Shown: positions 57,515 to 64,000 of the stretch, piece by piece
Numbering within the stretch: position 1 is the first letter of the stretch
Layout of the letters: each line of letters opens with the position of its first letter
Source: Ahniella sp.
Lineage (GTDB): Bacteria > Pseudomonadota > Gammaproteobacteria > Xanthomonadales > Ahniellaceae
NCBI GenBank assembly: GCA_016712105.1
Contig: JADJRU010000013.1
Location: 1 to 64,000 of the forward strand
Reading direction: 5' to 3'
Length of the DNA stretch: 64,000 nt
Made by a program: the position numbers and the translations under genes
The notes under the pieces: generated by a model
Database searches by the model: none
The model's input: only the letters and a program-made list of their open reading frames with translations
Told to the model about the DNA's origin: nothing

Positions 57515-59481
57515 TCAGCGATAACGTTTCAAAGCGTTGATCAACGCCGGAAGTGTGGCCGGCTCGCCATGTCCATACCGGTGAGCGATGTAGCCTGCAA
57601 ACAGGGGCTCCAGTTCGACGGCGCGCTCTGGCCACTTTGCCTTCGCACGCAGTCGAAGATGTTCTGGTCCAAGGTGGTCTTCAATGGTCAGGCCATTGCG
57701 TCCGAGCCGATGGCGGAATCGAACCCATGCGCGGCCAAGGTGGTCTGGGCGACGTGAGTTCCGGTGGCGCATGGACCACCACACACCCAGAGCCAGGCCT
57801 GCTGCGCCAAGGACCGCCAGAGCCAGCGTTAACCCGGATGTCCCAAGATCGCCCAGTCCCAAGGGCTCCAGCAGCCTGCGTTGCCGGTTCGCATCGAACT
57901 CGATGACCAGTTGTCGCCATCGGGACGACACCCAGTCCATGCGCATCCCTAGGTCGCCCAGCCAGCCTTGTTCGTACCAGCGGATCGCTTCCGGCAATGC
58001 GCCATCGACGGTCCCCTGATTGATCCGTTCGGGAGCCACCGCGCCGGTTGGATCGACGCGCACCCAGCCTTCTTCTGGTGCCCAGTACTCGGCCCAGGCA
58101 TGTGCGTCGGAATTGCGCACCAACAAGTAGTCGCCGCTTGAGTTGTAGACACCGCCCAAGTAACCGGTGACCACGCGGGCCGGTATTCCTGCCGAGCGCA
58201 TGATGAACACATAGGCGGAACTGAAGTGCTCGCAATACCCGCTTTTGGTCTGGAACAGGAAGTCATCGATGGGCCGATCCATCATCAATGGCGGCGGTTC
58301 CAAAGTGTAGGTGAAGTCTTGGCGGATCATCGACAGGAACTCTTGCGTGATCGCGGCTGCATCGTTGCCGTTTCGTGTGGCCAGTGCTTCGCCGAGCGCA
58401 CGAGCCTTGGGATTGCTGTTGTTGCGAGGCAGGCGCAATGCCAGCATTCGATGTAATGGCGGCAACTCGGAACTGAAACGATAGCGAGTCGCGGAGCTGA
58501 ACGAGATCAGCTTGCCGGTTCGATGACGGGCCGTCGCGCCAAAGTCTGGCCATCACTGATCTGACGCAGATCGATGCCGGAGGCGCGGACGGGCAAGTCG
58601 AGAGGAAACAGCCACTGCTGTTCCGTGGGCTCCATCATGACGTCGTAGGCCAGGACGGACGTCTCGTCGTACTCCAGGCTGAACCCATCCTCGTATGCCA
58701 TCCTGTTGGCGCCGTGCCAGGCACTGCCATCGAAATCCCAGAGGACGGGGCCGCGCCAGTAACGCTGCTGAGGGCTTGGCAACTGACCGCGGAACATGGC
58801 GCGCATCACGGGCGTGTCGTCATTCCAGAGTCCACTCATCGCACCGGGTTCCATTCGGTCGCTCAGGCCGGTCTTGCCGGTACGCGCGTCCCAGGGCGCA
58901 CCCCATAGCGGGCTTGCCAATCTTGGAAACAGGGTGAACGTCAGCAGCGTCAAAGGGATCGCGGCAATCGCCAGGCGACCCGCCAGAGGCATGGCACGAC
59001 GAACCGCCGCCGACAGTCCTGATGCGCCAGCGCCGAAGCCGGGTGTCACGCCATGCAGGGCGGCAAACAGCACGGCGCCGACAAACAATGCGTAAACGGT
59101 TGCGATCATCTGTTGTGAAAACAGGAAGGTGACCATGGTCGTGAAGAACGAAGCGGCAAGTAGCAGCCGGGCATCACGCCGAGTCCGGGTCTCCAGCAGT
59201 TTCAGTGCCAGCAGACAGATCAACAGCGCAGAACCGCCTTCGCGACCGATCGGTATGCCGACCTCCCATACGAGCAACGCCAGGATTCCGAAGCTGATGC
59301 CACCCCTCAGCAGCAGTGGCACTGGGCCTGGCATCCACGTCGCCCAGGCCAGTCGGATCACCAGCATGCCGATGAACACGATCGACAGCGGCACAGGCAA
59401 CCAATGCCAGTGCGCAACGACCATGAGAATCAGGGCAAGGGCCAGAAGTCCGATTTCGTTGCGTGTCAACGAATTCGTCAT
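57515..59481 (-). CDS. tgpA: TgpA-type transglutaminase-like membrane protein (one frameshift)
   Basis: About 655 residues. N-terminal half: six transmembrane helices (MTNSLTRNEIGLLALALILMVVAHW onward) and a DUF3488 segment (RYWRGPVLWDFDGSAWHG). C-terminal half: a transglutaminase core with Cys in TKSGYCEHFSSAYVFIMRSAGIPARVVTGYLGG, His in DAHAWAEYW and Asp in WVRVDPTGAV. Then one more helix (ALAVLGAAGLALGVWW) and a cytoplasmic tail. The frame slips near 58,510. It ends the operon moxR-DUF58-tgpA, a standard trio. Confidence 0.9.
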
Positions 59482-60456
59482 GGCAGAAGTGCCAGTTTGG
59501 CCAGGCATTGGGCACAGAATTCATCGCCACTGCCCGGGCCCATTTCGGATTCCGGCAAGATCAACCGGAAGCTCAGTCCTTCGGCCTGCGCAGCCAACAC
59601 CCAGGCAGTGAGTCGGGAGATGCGCGTTTCGGGATCCAGAAGCGGCAACGCGAACCAATCGAGGCACACAGCGTCGGATACCGGATCGGCAAACTCCTTG
59701 ACCAACAGCGTTTCGGCATGAGCACTCTGTTTCCATGCGATATGGCGTGGCGGGTCACTGTTGCGATATTCGCGAAGCCCTTGCCATTCCTCGCCAGGCG
59801 CGCGCATCCGGCTCCCGTGGTCCTCACGTGCACCCGTCGGCAGACCCGGCGCATTCAATTCCGGTCGGGCATAAACCAGAAAACTGCGATCCGGATTCAG
59901 CCAGCTCCAAGCCCAAACGATGCCGAACGGATACTCGGTCCAGAGCCGCAGGCGTCCGGGCTTGAAGTGACCGCGCTTCCCGGTCGGAACTTCGATGGAC
60001 ACTTGGTGTGTCGGCGGCGGGCGACGCGATGAACTCGGACCGCGCCTCGCCCAGTTCCAGGATAAGTCCGCTGCGTTGACGCTCGTCCCGCTCTCGAAAC
60101 GTGCAGATCAGCCGCAAGGGTGTTCCGGCATGGACAGAATCTGCGCGCAAGGACTGAAGCGACAACCCGCGAAGGTCTCCAACAGTATGGTGGAAACTGA
60201 CCATCGATAATGACGCCACCAGAAACGCAAACAACAAGGCGGGGTTGTTGTTGAAATTGAGTGCGCCGATCACCATCGCGAGTACGATCAGGCCGAAGAA
60301 CACCCCGAATCCGGTTGGGAGAATGTAGATCCTGCGTCCGTGCAACGTGATCGGCAGGGATTCCGTCTGACGGTAACGGGTCAGGGCCGGCAGTCGCCGT
60401 TCGGCCTGGTTCATGGCCTGTTCCCAGCCGCGCGACCAGAGTGAGCGCAGTGACAT
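59478..60456 (-). CDS. DUF58 domain protein (one frameshift)
   Basis: About 325 residues. Two N-terminal helices (IYILPTGFGVFFGLIVLAMVIGALNFNNNPALLFAFLVASLSMVSF), then an Ig-like strand region and the DUF58 core with GRLRLWTEYPFGIVWAWSW and GEEWQGLREYRNSDPPRHIAWKQSA. The frame changes near 60,005. Start overlaps the moxR stop and its end overlaps the tgpA start. MoxR and DUF58 partners are thought to act together in envelope protein maturation; function not settled. Confidence 0.87.
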
Positions 60457-61379
60457 CAGCCGGACACCGCCACGCGCTTCTGGATTTGCGCTGCAATGGT
60501 CTCGCGACTGGCACCGGCATCCTGCGTCGGCACCATGCGATGGGCGGTGACGGCGACAAACACTTGCTGGACATCTTCCGGCAAGACGAAATCCCTTCCG
60601 GCCAGGAAGGCCATGCCGCGGCTTGCGGCCAGCAAGGCCAATCCCGCGCGGGGTGACAGTCCGAGCTTCAGGTTGGATTGGACACGTGATGCCGCCAGCA
60701 AACGCTGGACATAATCGACGAGCGCCCCGCTGGCACGCAATTGCCGCACATGTTGCCGAAGTGTCTGCAGGTCACCCGGCGCGAGGATGGGCTTCAGTTG
60801 TGCGAGCAGGTCGCGGCGATCGTCACCGGCCAACATTTCGCGTTCCGCTTCGGCGGCCGGGTAGCCGATGTTCAGTCGCATCAGGAAACGGTCGAGCTGG
60901 GAGTCCGGCAAAGGGAAGGTCCCTGCCAGATCCACCGGATTCTGCGTCGCTACTACAAAAAACGGTTGCGGCAATGCGCGCGTCTGGCCGTCAATCGTGA
61001 CTTGTTGTTCGGCCATCGCTTCCAGCAACGCACTTTGGGTCTTGGGCGTGGCACGATTGATTTCGTCGGCCAGGATCAACTGCGAGAAGATGGGCCCCGG
61101 ATGGAATCGGAACTCGCCATGCTCGCGCTGGTAAACGGAAACACCGAGAATATCGGAGGGCAGCAGGTCACTGGTGAACTGGATACGCTGGTATTGCAGA
61201 CCCAGACTTGCCGCCAGGGCGTGCGCCAAAGTGGTCTTGCCGACACCCGGAACATCCTCGATCAACAAATGCCCGCCTGCGAGCAGACACGCCAATGCCA
61301 TACGAACGGTTTCGGATTTGCCCAACAGCACTGAGTCGACCTGTGCCTTTACCGCTTCGATCTGTTCTGCCTTGCCCAT
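60456..61379 (-). CDS. MoxR-family AAA+ ATPase
   Basis: 307 residues from the ATG at 61379. Walker A EDVPGVGKTT (41-50), Walker B LILADEIN, sensor TQNPVDLAGTFPLPDSQLDRFLMRL, and the C-terminal lid PRAGLALLAASRGMAFLAGRDFVLPEDVQQ. Likely chaperone of its DUF58/TgpA partners. Upstream in-frame codons to 61,931 are antisense to the glycosyltransferase and are not used. Confidence 0.95.
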   Translation of the reverse strand: MGKAEQIEAVKAQVDSVLLGKSETVRMALACLLAGGHLLIEDVPGVGKTTLAHALAASLGLQYQRIQFTSDLLPSDILGVSVYQREHGEFRFHPGPIFSQLILADEINRATPKTQSALLEAMAEQQVTIDGQTRALPQPFFVVATQNPVDLAGTFPLPDSQLDRFLMRLNIGYPAAEAEREMLAGDDRRDLLAQLKPILAPGDLQTLRQHVRQLRASGALVDYVQRLLAASRVQSNLKLGLSPRAGLALLAASRGMAFLAGRDFVLPEDVQQVFVAVTAHRMVPTQDAGASRETIAAQIQKRVAVSG

Positions 61380-61442
61380 GATGGTCCCTGTCTTCCGTTC
61401 GTTCGCGATGGACCGGAGCATGCCCGATTTTCTGTCATTTGG

Positions 61443-63257
61443 GTGTGTGCGGTGAGTCATCGTGCGTTCTGGCTTGCCTTTGGCACGGTGGCGTTCCTTC
61501 GACTCATTCTCGCAGCGAACGTTCCGCTGTTCGGCGATGAAGCGTTCTACTGGCAGGAAAGCCGCCGCCTGGCTGCGGGATACAGTGATCTGCCCGCAGG
61601 CACCGCCTGGTTGATCGCGATGGGTCAATTTCTGTTCGGGCATTCGCTGCTGGCGCTTCGGTGGCCGTTCGTCTGTGCGGGCTTGTTGACGGTGTTGCTG
61701 GTTCGGGTGACGTTGCGCCGGATCACCGATCCGGACACCGCAAACCGGGGCGGCCTGCTCGCGCTGCTGTTGCCCATTGGCCAGGCCGTCGGTGTGCTGG
61801 CCATCCCGGACGTGGTCTTGACCTTGTTTCTGGTGCTGGGGTCGATTGCCCTCATTCGTGCCAAGGACGACGATCGCTGGCGATGGTGGTTGCTGTTTGG
61901 TGTGGCGCTGGCGTGTGCGTGGGCTGTGCACTGGCGCACGGTCATGATTTACGCTGCGGGCGGTCTCCTGTTGGTGGGTGATCCGTCAGCACGGAGACTC
62001 TGGAAATCGCCGAGACACTGGATTGCACAGGGCATCGGACTGACCGGACTTCTGCCGAGCCTGATGTTCAATGCCGCCACGGACTGGCCGGCGTTGCGAT
62101 TCCAGGCGGTCGATCGCCACGACTGGGGCTTTCATGCCGGCGGTTTGATGATGCCGCTCGAACAGATGGTCGCGGTATCGCCATTGTTCTTTGTGCTGGC
62201 CTTGTTGGCCGCCTGCCAATGGGCCCGCTCTGCTGAAGCGAACCCGTCCCGTTCTTACGCGTGGCTGGGGCTCGGCCTGTTTGGTGCGTATTTCCTGATT
62301 GGCTGTTTTGCCGATCAGGAGCGAACGCGGATCCACTGGCCGGCGCCGGCGTTCCTGCTGCTGATCCCGGCGTTGCTGTGCTGGATAAAAAGCCCGTCGC
62401 GCATGTGGCCCTGGCTTGCCGGAACCGCTGCCTTGGTCAGTGCGATCATGTTCGGTGGTCTGGCGATCCTGTGGCAAAAGCCGGCATGGACCGAGCCGTT
62501 CGGCAAACGCTTCGGCGCCAACTTCATTGGCTACGACACGCTGGCCGAAACGGTTCAACCGATGCTGGCGGCCTCCGGGGGCCGCGTACTGATCGCCGAC
62601 AACTTCCTGCTTGCGGCGCAACTCGACTGGCAACTCGGGCGATCGCCCTATGTGCTGGATGCGGCGCGTAACGCCGAACACGGGCGGGCCGTGCAACTTG
62701 AGCTATGGGCGCTTGATGAATCAGCGCTTCAGGCACAAGACTGGCAACGAGCTCTGCTGGTGGTGGACGATTCGGCCTTGTTCGCGGCCGATCGATTCGG
62801 CTTTTATGCCTCGTTGTGCCAACGGTTGGGAGGCCTCGAATTTGCGGGTGAACACATGACGGACGATGGGCGACGACGCTTCACGCTCTGGTCTGTCGAT
62901 CGGCGTGGCGCCAACTGCCGTCAGCCCATTCTCTCCATGTTGTTTCCGATCGAGCATCGGGCCGAGCAGATCATCGTTGGCGGATACGCCGTGCAACATC
63001 TGGGGCGGGTGCGCGCTGTCCATCTGGACGTGGAAGGGCAATGGCTTGCCACGGATGTCCTCGGCCCGCAGGGCCCGGTGGTCGACACCCATTGGCCCGA
63101 ACTGCGAGATGCCAACGGCGAGCATGTCGGATTCCGGTTCGAGCTGGATCGCGCTGCGTTGAGGCCGGGTCCATTGCGTTATCGACTGGTCGCCGAAGCG
63201 GATGATGGTCAACGTCGGGAGATCGATCGATTTGTGCTCGATCCCGCCCAGCAATGA
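61443..63257 (+). CDS. GT39-type membrane glycosyltransferase
   Basis: 604 residues. FGDEAFYWQESRRLAAGYSDLPAGTAWLIAMGQFLFGHS has the Asp-Glu of the first periplasmic loop typical of ArnT/PMT-type enzymes. Multiple transmembrane helices follow, then a periplasmic C-terminal part (ADNFLLAAQLDWQLGRSPYVL) with no obvious fold. It uses polyprenyl-phosphate sugars in its family. The start is the GTG at 61443 or 61452; both fit. Divergent from moxR by 63 bp. Confidence 0.82.
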   Translation: MCAVSHRAFWLAFGTVAFLRLILAANVPLFGDEAFYWQESRRLAAGYSDLPAGTAWLIAMGQFLFGHSLLALRWPFVCAGLLTVLLVRVTLRRITDPDTANRGGLLALLLPIGQAVGVLAIPDVVLTLFLVLGSIALIRAKDDDRWRWWLLFGVALACAWAVHWRTVMIYAAGGLLLVGDPSARRLWKSPRHWIAQGIGLTGLLPSLMFNAATDWPALRFQAVDRHDWGFHAGGLMMPLEQMVAVSPLFFVLALLAACQWARSAEANPSRSYAWLGLGLFGAYFLIGCFADQERTRIHWPAPAFLLLIPALLCWIKSPSRMWPWLAGTAALVSAIMFGGLAILWQKPAWTEPFGKRFGANFIGYDTLAETVQPMLAASGGRVLIADNFLLAAQLDWQLGRSPYVLDAARNAEHGRAVQLELWALDESALQAQDWQRALLVVDDSALFAADRFGFYASLCQRLGGLEFAGEHMTDDGRRRFTLWSVDRRGANCRQPILSMLFPIEHRAEQIIVGGYAVQHLGRVRAVHLDVEGQWLATDVLGPQGPVVDTHWPELRDANGEHVGFRFELDRAALRPGPLRYRLVAEADDGQRREIDRFVLDPAQQ

Positions 63258-63266
63258 ATCAGGCAA

Positions 63267-64000
63267 TCAAAAGCTATCGTCCGAACTGAAGCCGCCGCTG
63301 TCCCCGCCAATACTTGAATCGGTTGAAAAACCACCGCTATCGCTGTCGGAATTCCCCGAACCACTGGAACCCCCGAACACGCCCCCGAATCCACCGTGGT
63401 CGGAACCGCCATAACCACCGGACTGGCCGCGCGGCAACCGGAATCGATGGTTGGTATGGACCCGGTTCCATGCGTCATTCAGCATGATTCCGCCGCGGAG
63501 CAATTCGCCGAGCACGGCGCCGATCACGATGCCGTTTCCGAACTCGGAATCGCGTGAGTCGTAAGAATGCGTGCGGAAGCGGCGACGCAGTTCTTCCGCA
63601 TCGCCGAGTTGCCGGACCAGCGTGGCTTGCTGGGTCCGCAACTGGGCAATCTCGCCATCATGCTGGCTGATCTGCGCGCGTGCGTTGGCCAGTCCGGCCA
63701 CCAGCGCGTCATCCTTCGGGGTCGATGTCGAGCGCGCGTCGTCGCGAAGGGTCTGGAGGTCTTCGCGGCCCATATGTGTGGTCAAGGTTTGTACGGCCTC
63801 GACCGTAAACGGATCGCTGCCATCGGCAAACGCGGCACGCTGCTGCAAGTTCAGTTGATGGCCCTGTTCCTCGAGCGACAGGGCCTGTTCCGCTGCCGCG
63901 AGCGCCTGTTCAGCCTTCACTCGACTGGCTTCGAGTTCGCCATAACCGGCGCGGGCCAGAGCCTCCTGTTCGATGCGGGCGAGTTCGGCACGTGCTTCCG
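63267..64000 (-). CDS. Coiled-coil protein with Ser/Gly/Asp-rich tail, 5' end outside
   Basis: The frame is open to the end of the window, so the start lies beyond. At least 244 residues. The N-terminal visible part is a long charged coiled coil (ELARIEQEALARAGYGELEA, QISQHDGEIAQLRTQQATL). Then a short hydrophobic GIVIGAVLGELLRGGIML, and a low-complexity end (GGFGGVFGGSSGSGNSDSD, ending GGFSSDDSF). The tail resembles those of TPM-domain proteins, but that domain is not seen. Function unknown. It is convergent with the glycosyltransferase 9 nt away. Confidence 0.7.
   Translation of the reverse strand, partial: EARAELARIEQEALARAGYGELEASRVKAEQALAAAEQALSLEEQGHQLNLQQRAAFADGSDPFTVEAVQTLTTHMGREDLQTLRDDARSTSTPKDDALVAGLANARAQISQHDGEIAQLRTQQATLVRQLGDAEELRRRFRTHSYDSRDSEFGNGIVIGAVLGELLRGGIMLNDAWNRVHTNHRFRLPRGQSGGYGGSDHGGFGGVFGGSSGSGNSDSDSGGFSTDSSIGGDSGGFSSDDSF

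Overview
The window is about 62-65% GC by eye, gene-dense, and looks like a chromosome segment of a gammaproteobacterium of the order Lysobacterales (Xanthomonadales), most likely a Rhodanobacteraceae-like lineage. The evidence is the order thrS-infC-rpmI-rplT-pheS-pheT-ihfA-merR-tRNA-Pro, a FimX-like type IV pilus regulator, FolE2, an Ala/Lys/Pro-tailed DksA without zinc cysteines, a SusB/pullulanase/tryptophan-halogenase-like starch locus, and large secreted GEVED/IPTL-CTERM proteins. The genus is inference.

Layout. (1) 1-6,570: translation cluster (thrS 3' end, infC with a non-AUG start, L35, L20, both PheRS subunits, IHF-alpha, a MerR-type regulator, tRNA-Pro GGG). (2) 6,600-13,600: an MHS-type MFS transporter behind a G12 tract, an NCS2 purine permease, and a 1,256-residue propeller-type sensor kinase that starts 1 nt after the permease stop. 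(3) 13,577-18,552: PHB-related genes (two acetoacetyl-CoA reductases and PhaR), split by an IS4-family element inserted in a tandemly duplicated ~340-bp repeat unit. (4) 18,588-21,864: gluQ, htpX, a membrane-anchored L7/L12-like protein, an EamA exporter. (5) 21,951-24,837: three secreted proteins (collagen-like, small hypothetical, alpha/beta hydrolase). (6) 25,086-32,465: orphan TRAP substrate-binding protein, tryptophan-halogenase-family flavoprotein, divergent pullulanase and GH97 glucosidase. (7) 32,645-40,152: one ~2,500-residue surface protein ending in an IPTL-CTERM signal. (8) 40,306-49,509: lipoprotein, FimX, EpmB/EF-P head to head, MtaD, UbiG, MupP-like phosphatase, isoprenoid-synthase-like protein, FolE2, YidD. 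(9) 49,660-57,504: DksA, RarA, RsfS, PhhB, TerB-like, Fpr, a 2OG-Fe(II) oxygenase, CysS, SufE. (10) 57,515-64,000: TgpA-DUF58-MoxR operon, a GT39-type glycosyltransferase and a partial coiled-coil protein.

Quality warning. Single-base indels break the reading frame in about 20 genes, including the single-copy essential thrS, pheS and pheT. The simplest reading is consensus error in the assembly. Coordinates of such genes span the whole interval, and the estimated break points are given in each entry. Genes in the same sequence that are long and intact (sensor kinase, cysS, fimX, pullulanase, GH97) show that the errors are patchy.

No CRISPR array, rRNA, prophage or recognisable defence island was seen. 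The most unusual items are the giant IPTL-CTERM protein, the IS4 insertion into a palindromic repeat, the histone-H1-like tails on both DksA and RsfS, the G12 tract in front of the MFS gene, and the starch locus with a halogenase-like flavoprotein.
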